A DNA stretch of 64,000 bases, taken from positions 124,001 to 188,000 of the forward strand of contig JAJTUP010000036.1 of assembly GCA_021399435.1 (NCBI GenBank), read 5' to 3'. The notes below the pieces were generated by a model. That model searched no databases. It saw only the letters and a list, made by a program, of their open reading frames with translations, and was not told where the DNA came from. The position numbers and the translations under genes are program-made. Positions 24,959-35,665 of this stretch are shown piece by piece. Within the stretch, counting starts at the first letter, position 1; each line of letters begins with the position of its first letter. Origin of the DNA: Diaporthe sp. PMI_573. Lineage: Eukaryota > Ascomycota > Sordariomycetes > Diaporthales > Diaporthaceae.

Positions 24959-27431
24959 CGTGGGTGGCATGCTCCACGATGTTTTCACAAAAGGACATTA
25001 ATAATCATGTCGTTTTGTCCTGAACAAACAACCGTGCGCCGACATCTTGGTTGCAGCGTGCCATATACCCATCTGATACGTTTCAGAATTGTCGCAGTGT
25101 CAGTCGGTAAATGACTATTCACCTATAGTAATCGTTCATACTTTGCTACAGACAATGCCCACCACAAATGCGATTCATGATCATTGTTGCCCCGAAATCC
25201 ATCATTCCGAACTCATTTCACACAAGGGTTGCTTTGTAATAACAAGCCTCTTTCTTGCATAAAGTAACACGGTGATCCACGAACACGTTTTGAAGACGAG
25301 TGTGATGAGCTCTATCCGGCAAGTGTTCGGCGGGAATGTCTTGAATGGTTTGCACAGTGCATCTTGAACTCCCAATGCTTGATCAATTGATTACATGTCA
25401 CCAAACAGAAAAGACTAGCCATGGGGAAAAATGGACCTGGCCATACCTCCGTGGCCATTGGTACCACTTCAGAAGACTGGATCTATAATCACCGGCCACA
25501 GAAGACTAGCGTGTCCAAGCTTGGTTCGCCATGGCTGACTATCTCACAACTCCCTATCTATCGTAGAATTCTTATAGAAGTACAAGAACCTTGACAGAAT
25601 GATGGCAGCATCCATCGGCCGTAAGGATGGGGTGTAAAGAACGCCGAATGCACAGATGGAAAACTGTGCTGTCACTTCTGATTATTCTTTTGTAACTTCG
25701 ATTTACCTTCCAAGCGAGTCTCACCAGTAAATGCGTATTTTAAGTTGCATTTCATACCTGGCATAACTCCTCCACAGTGTACAAGTAGGTCTAGGTTGAC
25801 CTAGAGCATCTTTGGCTTTTCAACCAGTTACAATACCAAGAGGCTTTCCAAAGGACTTAGGGACAGTCCAACTGCGCATTGGCTTCCTTATCACCCATAC
25901 TCCACCCAGCCACATTCTACTTCTGATCACCCTATGTCATGAGATGCTTCCAATGTGCTCTGAGCACGTAGTGACTGTTATCAATACTGATTTACAATAC
26001 AATGCCTAAGATCTTGCCGCAATTCCTGCTGTCATCTTCTATTTCCTAGCCTACACACCCACTCACAGAAAAAGCACTGGAAGTGGACTGCATAAGGAGT
26101 TGACCTCTAGACATGAAGCAAGCTTGACGGCCAAGCACCATGCCTATGTCCATGGGGCTCTATATGTTTAGTGTGAGCATACAGATGCTATGTACCTGGA
26201 TAGAGATGTAGTTGCTGGCGTGCCTCCATCGCTACTTAATTATATTTGCTTCTCATTCTCACACTCCAGCCATTTCCATGCCATGGGCCTGCCTTTTTGA
26301 TGGAATTAATGGCGCTCAAACACAGTTCAAGCAGAAGGAACAATGGTGGTGCCTAAGTTTACCTGAAGAATGAAATGACTACTTGCTTTTGGCTGCTGTG
26401 GACTCTTTCATACTCAAGGCACAAAAGTTTGCTGTACACGCCTTCGATCAAACGATTCTCTTAGGTTGCGCAGATGAACGTGGCAACAGCACACTGATTC
26501 CATGGCAAGTCGAAGTGCTTATGTTGTTCTCAGTGTGTCATCAACTTACTGTATAGTGCATTCAGATGATGAAGGAATGATGAAGTTGCATATATCAAAG
26601 GATGTATTTCTCCAGTCTGTCTGTTTCTCTTGGAGTTATGCATATGTTATGGCATATCATGACCTCGGGAGCTTGTTGAGATCAGCACACACCCTCGTCT
26701 GGTCCTGGTTCTACAGCCACCTCCGACTCGCTGTCTCAGCAAACATGCCGAGCATCTAGACGGACCTAGCTGCGTTCAAATTCAGTACCACTCCTTCCAC
26801 TCTTATCAGACACAAACTGCCTTCCATCTGCCTCCTGACTTTTCTTCACCGAAAGGCCCACAGGAACCTTCCATCTCCCAGCCACGCAGCACAGTACTCA
26901 AGGACAAGTTGAGGTAAGTCATCATCCTGGCTTGCTTTTCTCCTTCCCATTTCCACTTGCCCCTTTCGACATCATTCAACTCGTTCATCCAAGGTGTTCA
27001 AATGCGATTCTAGATGAGCTGTGCTTGCCGGCATGGTCCCGAGGAAGGCAACCAGCTTCCAGCCCTCGTCTCTCTTTGCCCCCGTACTTTCTCCTCCGCT
27101 TTCTGTTCCGAAGCTTTAGCAGCTCCGTTTCATCATCTTCGCATCCAACGCCCGTGGCTAACGAATTTCGATCTGTCCCAGTCCAACGTCGATCAACAAA
27201 ACAATCATCACGATACTCGTACAGAAATCGTAAGTAGCCTCATCTCTCCGCATCGCGTTCTATGACGCCTTCACACTCCACGCTCCCACATCACAGAGTG
27301 TTCTGGCCGCTCCTTTTCCCTCAACCTGCCCGTCGAAGCCTTGCATTTCTCAGCCACCGTGCCAGTCTGCTGGCCACTGCATTCATCGCTCCCCATCACA
27401 GCACCTAATACTAAACACAAACAGAATCAAG
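24959..27431. other. Intergenic, AT-richer, leading to the first small paralogue
   Basis: No gene seen. Base composition becomes visibly more AT-rich than in the preceding 10 kb. The last 500 bp or so (about 26,920-27,431) are C/T-rich and look like promoter plus 5' leader of the gene at 27,432, possibly with a leader intron. Confidence 0.4.
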
Positions 27432-27959
27432 ATGTCTCTCAACGAGAACTTCGGACTCACAGACAACGAGGTGAAGGTTGCGCTCTGCGCTCTCAAGGTG
27501 ATGCTTGTCGATGGAAAGGTATGAGGTCCCCACCGGCTCTGTGTGTGATTGATGCAGAACCACACAGACTTTCCAGCTCTAACGCCATAACCATCCCAGG
27601 TCGAGAAGGGTCATCTAGCCAGACTCACCGGCCACAGCAATGCCGACTCGGCCATCCGCGTCTGGTACATTGCCAAGAATAAACTGTCGAACACCGGTGC
27701 CACCTCCGAATCTGCGACTTCTTCCCTGGTTGATGTTGACACCCCGACCAAGGGACCCAAGGAGACTGCTACCAAAAGCACTCAGACCGAGACCAAGAAG
27801 ACTGCTACCAAAAGCACTCAGACCGAGACCAAGAAGCGTAGCAAGAAGCAGGGCGAGGACGAGGAGGCTGGCTCCGAGGAGGAGGAGAAGCCGGTCAAGA
27901 AGCGCGTCAAGAAGAACGACGTCAAGGACGCTGGTACGGACATGCAGGACGACATCTAA
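27432..27959 (+). CDS. Small paralogue A: helical N-domain plus charged tail, unknown function
   Basis: Exons 27432-27518 and 27600-27959 (81 bp intron, phase 0) give 148 aa. The first 55 residues (FGLTDNEVKVALCALKVML ... AIRVWYIAKNKL) have the spacing of a compact three-helix domain, of a kind common in small uncharacterised ascomycete proteins; a DNA-binding or chromatin role is only inference. The rest is low-complexity and highly charged: a perfect 12-residue tandem duplication (TATKSTQTETKK), a GEDEEAGSEEEE acid patch and KKR-rich clusters typical of nuclear import signals. It is clearly related to the protein at 29,531-30,024, 1.6 kb downstream on the same strand, which points to a local tandem duplication. 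Confidence 0.8.
27765..27836 (+). repeat. Perfect 36-bp tandem duplication inside a CDS
   Basis: Units 27,765-27,800 and 27,801-27,836 are identical at DNA level and in frame, duplicating 12 codons in the tail of paralogue A. Absence of any silent difference implies a recent event. Confidence 0.9.
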
Positions 27960-29530
27960 TCGGCCCAGCTTGCATGATGTCTGAGCACGGGGTGGGCGGA
28001 GATACCACATGCAGCTGCTCATGAGACGATCGCAACGGAACTGAGTTATGGCTCCGCTCTATTTGGGAGAGAGCTTCTTATCAGCTCTGTTGATTGGCTT
28101 GGTCTTTTGTCAATTTGTGACATATTTCAGCTTCACGACTTCCCGCCATAGGCAATTGTAGTCGAGGAAAATGCACGGTGGGCCGCGCAAGCATGCCACG
28201 GCCTTCACACACAAGCATGCGTCCTTAATTATCGTTGCTCTCGAACGTACGTGATAAGAAAGGTTTGGTCCTATTGCAAGGTGTGATCATGGGACCCAAC
28301 TCCGTGCAATAATGCTCGCTACGCACCATAACACTTCTGACAACGTGGACAGCGCGTGCCGATCTTTTATGAACCTATGCTGTGCCCTTTCGAAGCTTTT
28401 TGTCACGATACAGGGTACCCAATGTACAATGCATTGGCAGCTGCTCTTGCGTGTGACAGTTCTCCTTCGATAATTCGCCAACGAATACGTCTGACGCACA
28501 GTAACGAACTGTATGTGGAAATGAGGGTTTCAGCCATCTGATCAAGCGCTGCCGGTGAGCACACTGAGCCAGATCATTCCGGTTTTCCTTTCTATCACGT
28601 TCCACAGCACGAAAGCACTCACGTTTCTCGAGAGGAGCTCCCAAGACTGTATGTAGAGCATGATGCTGTCCAGTTTCAGCATTCTCGAACATAAGGCATC
28701 AATACAGGCATCAAGTTGCATGAGACCAGTGGCGAGACCACAACAACAGACAAAGGAACAAGCAATTCATTGAGATGGCCAAAACCGACTCTGTCGAATA
28801 TCATGGAGAAAATCTTGACTGAAAGCCTGTGTAAATGCTTAAATCGTAATTTATGGCTGAGTGTTGCACAAGATTAAGCCCTGCTGCCCCCATCTCAAGA
28901 CTGTTGAACCCCTTCTGATCATGATGACTTAGCATGCCTTGTTTCCCAGTACTTCACACTAAGGTTTGTCTACAGCTGCTTCTTTGATGGCTAAAGATAC
29001 TTGCCCTTGAATTGTGTTGTAGAAGTAAGGAACATCAACGGGTGCCATCACCAGTCTACCCGAAAAAGCTACCTAGTAAAATGTGATGTTTCCAGCCTAA
29101 TCTTCATGTATCTGTATTGTGGCCCTAGTGACTGCTGGTGCATGTGTACCCTGCAAAATCGACGTGCCAGCTGTGCCAATTGTGTGGCGGCGGGGGCGGC
29201 AGTGCGGGCATGCGAGCCGTGTGCACGGCCGCGCCCCAGCCTTGTCCTCAGCCGCGCCGTGGTCCCTCAGCCGCGCCGTGGTCCCGCAGCCTCATTCCTA
29301 ACGGTTCAGAATTGAAATGCATGCACTGCTTTCCTGAACCTTTCCAGCTGATTACCTCATCTGGAGCTCCCTGTCGTCTTTTCTTTCCCAACCCAACTTC
29401 AACCGCTGAGCACCATCGCCACCCGTTCTTCCAACCCTCACCCAACCCAACTGCCCCATCAGAGAGCTCAACACCAGCATCAGCAGGCTCATCATCTACA
29501 TCATTTGCCATCAAACATAAATCACTCAAG
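27960..29530. other. Intergenic between the two paralogues
   Basis: No gene seen. The stretch 29,330-29,530 is pyrimidine- and CCAA-rich, as in a 5' leader. At 29,257-29,286 the string CAGCCGCGCCGTGGTCC appears twice in tandem at a 17-base step. Confidence 0.45.
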
Positions 29531-30024
29531 ATGCCTGGAGCTTCCACCAAGGGCGGCAACGAAACCTACGGCCTCACCCCTCGTAAGCATCATCCTTTTT
29601 TACAGTACCCGTCTTCCATGTTGCGGATGTTCCAGAACGCATCACTTTGCGACTCGTAGCAGGCAATTAACACATACTAGGCGAGATTGAGCTCACCATC
29701 AAGGCTATGATTACCATGCTGGAGGCGGGCGCCAAGGTAAGCAAAGATTTTCCTTCCCATCCCCATACCGTCACTAGATACCATCTCAGGATTGTCAGAC
29801 GTGGGAGGCAAGACTGACACGTCGCTGTCTGACAGCCTGACTTTGAGAAGCTCGCCAAGATGACCCACTACGATAATGCCACAACTGCCTGCAAGAACTG
29901 GAGTTTCACCGCAAACAAGCTCAAAGCTGCCGGAAGCAAGACCGATGGCGAGGCAAACGGCAACATCAAGGCCGTCGGAAAGAAGCGAGGCAAGCGCCAG
30001 GCTGTCGACGCTGCCGCGGCTTGA
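29531..30024 (+). CDS. Small paralogue B: helical N-domain plus basic tail, unknown function
   Basis: Exons 29531-29582, 29681-29736 and 29836-30024 (introns 98 and 99 bp) give 98 aa. The core YGLTPREIELTIKAMITMLE ... ATTACKNWSFTANKLK aligns with paralogue A along the whole helical domain: GLT, acidic helix, hydrophobic LEAG/LVDG turn, KLA or RLT, and a final aromatic helix ending in NKL. The tail is short and basic (GKKRGKRQ) and lacks the acid patch and the duplication seen in A. The intron at the A-position (after the first helix) is kept and an extra intron lies before it. Likely a nuclear DNA- or chromatin-associated protein (inference). Confidence 0.8.
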
Positions 30025-30290
30025 CGAGGCTTCTGTTGCAATGTGAATTCTGAACAAGGTTATTTCCTCATTGTGTTTTCGGTTCGATACCCAAACACAG
30101 GCAGGTGGGACTAAAGCCCCAATAAGAGGGTAACCTTTAAATATGCTTCCTTGTGTCAGTATGAAACAAGAAAGGGATTCATTTCAATTCTATCAAATCA
30201 TCCTTCATCAATTCCTGATGTAGATACCTGAGATTGACTCCAGTGACACTGGGTGGACGGACGTGGGCTTTAGTTGTCTGGACGGCTGTG

Positions 30291-30301
30291 CCTAACCCTA
30301 A
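30291..30301 (+). promoter_or_regulatory. Telo-box-like element upstream of VMS1
   Basis: CCTAACCCTAA, nearly two telomere units, about 250 bp before the VMS1 start. Telo-boxes are known promoter elements of translation and ribosome genes in fungi and plants; a role here is inference. Confidence 0.4.
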
Positions 30302-30306
30302 GCTCT

Positions 30307-30339
30307 GGGGGGCGCGGGGGGCGCGGGGGGCGGGGGCGG
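30307..30339 (+). repeat. G-rich promoter tract with quadruplex potential
   Basis: Three GGGGGGCGC-type units followed by GGGGGCGG. Four G runs of five or six within 33 bp, about 215 bp upstream of the VMS1 ATG. Confidence 0.6.
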
Positions 30340-30552
30340 AAGCTACCCACTGATCCCTCTATCGATAAGCTCCCAAACTGGTCGCCGAGGGGCACCCGTC
30401 ATCCGTCGTCATCCGCAGCCAGTCACGCCGAGGCAATCCTTTTGGTGCTGTCGGCCCTCTATATCAAGCCTGCTGCTCCTGTTCCAAACCTCGCGGCGAT
30501 CCGTATATCCCTCGCTGCTCAGTCCAGTTTCTTGCGGCTTGCCAGGCCCACC

Positions 30553-32573
30553 ATGGCGACGGATCCCAAAAAGCAGGACGATCTTCTTCGCCGGCCGCTC
30601 TACGGTATGAACATGTGCCCGCCTGAAAGATATCCTGTTGCGCATCGCTGACACAAACACACACGGCAGTCTATGACCTCCCTCCAGAAGTCTTGGCTAC
30701 GCTGAAGCTTAAGCTGGATACCGAGGCGCAGGAACAGCCAGTTGCAGACACACCCGCAGCATCTGTTCCCGAGCCGTCGCAAGCACCATCCGAGAACGCA
30801 GTCGGTTCGCCAACCTGCTCATTATGTGGTCTCACGTTCGCCACTGTGCTTGACCAGCGAGGCCACCAGAAATCCGACCTGCACAACTACAACCTGAAAC
30901 AGAAGCTGAGGGGGCAGAAGCCTGTGTCAGAGGCCGAATTCGAGAAATTAATTGGCGATTTGGACGAGAGTCTGTCCGGATCAGACTCGGAATCTTCTGA
31001 AGACGACGACGAAGAGTCCAAGAAGGACTCAACGTTGACGGCACTTCTCAAGAAGCAAGCCACTCTCGCAGAGAAGCGCACCGAGGAAGACGGCGATAAT
31101 GAGGCAGAGTGGGGCAGAGGGAAGAGGAAAGGCACTGGAAAGCCCCCGGTGATGTGGTTTTCTTCTCCCGCACTGCCGGAGAATAACTACTTCGGAATCT
31201 ACAGGGCACTGTTCACGAGCGACGAGCTCGAGAAGGAGGACAGCATATTAGATACCGTCAAGAAGCGCCAGTTGCAGCCATTGGCTGCCCCAAAGGCCAG
31301 CAAGGACGGAGCTAAACCCCCGGCCGCCTACAAGGGGCCACACATCTTCCTCTGCATGATCGGAGGCGGCCACTTCGCCGCCATGGTAGTCGCGCTCGCG
31401 CCGCGGCAGACAAAGTCCGGGGCCGGGCCCATGAACCGCGAGGCTACGGTCCTAGCGCACAAGACCTTCCACAGATACACCACGCGCAGGAAACAAGGTG
31501 GCTCTCAGTCAGCAAATGACAACGCCAAGGGCGCCGCCCACTCGGCAGGTTCAACTCTGCGCCGGTACAACGAGCAGGCCCTGGTCGACGACGTGCGGCA
31601 GCTCCTGACGGATTGGAAAGGCCTCCTGGACACAGCCGACCTGCTCTTCATCCGGGCGACAGGAGTTACAAACCGGCGGACGCTCTACGGCCCGTACGAA
31701 GGGCAAGTTCTACGAGCAAATGACCCACGGATACGCGGGTTCCCCTTCAGCACGCGGCGGGCGACACAGAACGAGCTGATGCGCTCGTTCATCGAGCTGA
31801 CCCGGCTCAAGGTAAGGGAACTACTTCCAGTCGACCCGAACGCCGTCACAGAAGCGGCCACAAAGTCACAGACAATAAGCAAGCCGTCGAAGCCGGCTCC
31901 GCCCAAGCTCACCGAGGAGCAGGAGACAGCCCTGCTCCACACGCAGCAGATACAGGCCCTCATCCGGCGGTCGAAACTCCCCGCCCTTGTCTCCTACATC
32001 AAGACCAACTCTCTCGAACCCAACTTCCGCTTCCAGCCCGCAGATATGAACCACCACGCCCCGACGCCGCTGCATCTGGCGGCAGCGCAGAACGCAGCCG
32101 CCCTGATCGTGGGCCTGCTGGCCCGCGGCGGCGCGGACCCTACGCTGCCAAACGGTGAGGGCAAGACGCCCTTCGAGCTGGCGGGCGACCGCGCCACGCG
32201 GGATGCGTTCCGCGTGGCCCGGCACGAGCTGGGCGACGGCGCGTGGGACTGGGAGGCTGCCAAGGTCCCGCCGGGGATGAAGAAGGAGGAGGCCGATGAG
32301 CGAGGCGAGCGAGAACGGAAGGAGGTCGAGCGCAAGGAGGCCGAGAGGAGGAGGGCCGAGGAGGAGAGGCTGAAGACCCAGGGGCCCAAGGTCGTCGGCG
32401 GCGCAAAGCGGAAAGGCGGCGGTGTCCTCGGGGGCAGTGTCGAGAAGAGCGCAGAGGAGAAGAGGCAGGAGGAAGCCAGAGGCTTGACCCCAGAGCAGAG
32501 GATGAGGTTGGAGCGGGAGAGGAGGGCAAGGGCGGCGGAGGAGAGGCTACGGAGAATGCAGGCTGGTGGTTGA
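30553..32573 (+). CDS. VMS1: VMS1/ANKZF1 peptidyl-tRNA hydrolase of ribosome quality control
   Basis: Releases stalled nascent chains from tRNA on 60S ribosomes and links to Cdc48/p97 and mitochondria. Exons 30553-30604 and 30670-32573 (65 bp intron) give 651 aa. Order of parts: a C2H2-type finger near residue 65 (CSLC ... HQKSDLH); an acidic Ser/Asp/Glu stretch; the VLRF1 domain with FLCMIGGGHFAAMVVAL, FHRYTTRRKQGGSQS and LFIRATG, where Gln297 in GGSQ corresponds to the catalytic glutamine of yeast Vms1; ankyrin repeats at about 470-530 (TPLHLAAAQNAAALIVGLL); a long charged coiled coil; and near the end RERRARAAEER, an exact match to the VCP-interacting motif RX5AAX2R. All key elements are intact. 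It begins about 530 bp downstream of paralogue B on the same strand. Confidence 0.96.
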
Positions 32574-35454
32574 GGCAGGGGGGGGCTCAAAAGACGAGAT
32601 GAGAGCTCGCCCACAAGATGCAATGTCATTCACGAAGGTCAATAGTCGACGGGTCCTCTCGTGGCGATAGCAGCGGCCAGGGCTGGAGATGAGGCTATCC
32701 GCAGACGAGCAATAGTGCTCGGGGCCGCTGCCAAGGCAAGACACACGGTAACCCGCTTGAGACGGGCAATCAAATACTGGGTGGGTCTTGGATCTCGCCA
32801 GTGGGCATTCCACGGCCTGGAGTCTAGAACCGGTGAAGACTCCTCCCACGCCCGCATCAGGGATCATCAGGACGACGCTCTGGAGAACCTCAATGGTGCA
32901 ACTGACCCAGTTGCGACTTGTCTGACAGCGAGGCATGCGAATGCACGGGCTTGTATTGACCAAGCAAACCCAGCCACGGCAGCCCAAGCAGCAAAACAGG
33001 TTTGCAGAAATCATGCTCGCCGGCGCCCTCGTATCATCCAGCGCCCCAAACCTGTTCGACATCTGAGTAGTCACACCGCACCATGATTCGAGCATGAAGC
33101 CCTTGATATCTCGCGCAGAGGCTCAGCCACCTCCATGGTGTAGCAGAGAATATTCGACAGGACTTTATGGGGGGCCTCCATTCTGGTGTACCATTCCATG
33201 TTTTTCGAAACACAGGAGGCACAAGGGCTAGTCTAGGGGCCGGGGAGAGCTCGACGTTGCATTCAGGGACCCCCTGCCCCCCCCTGACCTGTCTGGATCG
33301 GGCAAGGCCGCTCTGGGTTGGCCGAGACCCTTGTCCGGCCGCCATTGTGACAAAGTTGTGATCATGACCCGGGAACTGTTGACGGCCAACTCACGGAGGA
33401 AAGCGCGACAGATGTGAAAAAGGTGGGCTATAGCACGCACGATTGTTAATGATGGACGTGGGCCGATCTCCCGTGCAAGGCGGTGCAAGAAAGGTGGGGA
33501 CTCGCTGCCCTGATTTTTCTTTACAAAAATGGAAATGCATTATGATGTTTAGATGAACCCCTGCCAGATAAACTTCCCGATCAGCAACATTGAGTTTGTG
33601 GAGAGCTGAGAAGATCCTCCGCTGTTTGCTAGAGAGCCGCATGGCATGGAATGAGGATCTGCACTCGCGAAGGACAGGATGCCCTAACTGTTGGAGTGAC
33701 CCGCGATCGTGTTGCAAACCATGGGACGACGTCAGCACCACGACGCCTTTCAATAGTCCTAACCTTGACTCGATCTTTTGTCGGCCCGGACCCCTGGTTT
33801 ATGGCCTGGCTTGCCCTCTCCGACGAGCCCGATGCCACATGACTGACTGCTTGATTGAGCGGCCATGCCCAAATGCGTGCAGCATTCGCTGGTCCGACGA
33901 GATCGCGACGCCGGACCATCAAGAGGCGCAGTTGCCTCAGAAGACTAGCTCCCAGGTTCTTTCAATGCTGTTTGCAACTCATCAGGGGCCACTGCCCTTC
34001 TCAGATGTGCCCTGACCTGACGTTGCGGGTCGATGCGCCTATGCAGCGTGACAGCGCCAGTCAAGGAAAAAAAATCCTCGTGCATGTGCTTGCCGCGGGG
34101 CCTGCAGATTCTCCTGATTACTGCAGACCGAGGGGGAAAAGTCTTCAACGGATATCGGTCGGGTATCACTTCAGCTCACAACAGAAGTCCGAGTAGACCC
34201 CATGTGCTCATTCTCCAGCTCAAATGTCCGTGGCTTCCTCTGTGTGTGCTGACAGCCCGATGCACCGTATTTCCATTACGAAGAGAAGGTTGATTGGGTG
34301 TAGTCTATAATAAGGACCGCCAGCAGCGTGGTGGTTCAGTCGCTCGGGACAAAACCACCGACTAATACCTGCTGCTTTGCGCTGCAGTCATGTTGGTACG
34401 GGAGTAGCTGTCGATCATCTCCAGTACTTCCCGAGCCGTTGGGCGGCTCCATCTATTCTGCCGATCAACCCTGTAGTATGTACGTCGACACTTTGTAGGA
34501 CCTAATCTTACACAGTAGTCCATTCGAAAAAAAAATAGTCGACAAGACAAGCTCCTTCCTTCCTCTGAGTTGACTCTTCGTGGTGTCGACACAGGTTTAT
34601 CCCGTCTGGTCGGCTTCGAAGGGTTGGTACACGACCAGGATGCGCCAGTCGGTAGGTGAGAGAGACCTGGTCCTACTTACTAGGAGGCCTCTGTCCGCAA
34701 CCATGTTGAGCCCTCCCTCTGGCGGGCATCTCCAGTCCATTGAAAGCGGACGGAACAAAGACCTTGCAGAGATGAAACTTGGGCCATGATGCTCACCTTC
34801 CGCAGGCAAATGCTTCTGGTGCTGCCTCTAACAGCTTGCAACTGCCGCACAAGCTTCTATTTTGCGTAAAAGGTTCGAGAAAAATGTTAGTGAGGAGCCA
34901 TGGTCTTGTCGTCCCATCCAATCGGGGATGCTGTCTCTAAAACTTTAGCGCATGATCGTGACAGCTTCCAGGCTACCCGAGGCCTCGGATGCACCGCGCA
35001 CCCACGTACTTGGGGCGAGATCATTGAAGCTTCTGGGCGCTGCTTACTTTGCACGTCAGCCAATGTCCACGGACGGCTTGCGCCATCTCGCGCACGGAGA
35101 GCACTCCGATATCGACGGCGTTGAACCGGCGCAGAAGGCTCGGAAATTAAGGGGCCCAGCCACAGCCTCGGGCCGCAATGCACTAGAGGCTCGGATTTCT
35201 TGAACGTGCTCCAATTCGGGCCACCGTAGATTAGTCCTACAAATCAATCGTGATTACAGAATCGGCTGATGCGGTGGGGTGGGGCGAATCCAGCACAGAC
35301 TGTCCGTCGCTACCTTGGATTCCGTCAGGCAGCTGGCAAGGAAAGTCGCTGCCAAGATCAAAGGTTGCGCGGCTGCCCACTTGCCCTGACTGGGGATAGA
35401 GCCAGTGGGCATGCATCCCCAGCCTGCGGGCGCCCAGGGGAGGGGAAGAGGAGA
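32574..35454. other. Intergenic, no gene seen
   Basis: Overlapping ORFs of up to 180 codons lie on both strands at 32.55-33.1 kb, but neither shows a domain or a sensible start context. The rest has only short ORFs. Confidence 0.4.
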
Positions 35455-35496
35455 GGGAATAGGGAATAGGGAAAAGGGAAAAGGGACAAGGGACGA
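35455..35496 (+). repeat. 7-bp minisatellite, six units
   Basis: Units GGGAATA, GGGAATA, GGGAAAA, GGGAAAA, GGGACAA, GGGACGA follow one another without gaps. Each unit opens with GGG, so the tract also fits a G-quadruplex pattern with four-base loops. Confidence 0.9.
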
Positions 35497-35634
35497 ACAC
35501 GGGATGGCTGAAACATGAAACAACTGGCCAACCCTGGCGAGATGCATCCATTACCCCCCGTCACAATGGCCGGCACCAACGGGAATTAGCTCCAAAGAAG
35601 TTAGCCGGACCTTGGGGGAAGTGCTTGTGTTGAG

Positions 35635-35665
35635 CAGTAGCAGTAGCAGCAGCAGCAGCAGCAGC
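35635..35665 (+). repeat. CAG trinucleotide microsatellite
   Basis: About ten CAG units, two interrupted as TAG at the left end. Not inside any credible ORF. Confidence 0.85.

Noticed and set aside
32547..33095. Opposed open frames (182 codons minus, 141 plus) after VMS1
   Set aside because: Neither looks like a known protein, both overlap, and the minus frame runs into the VMS1 stop region.
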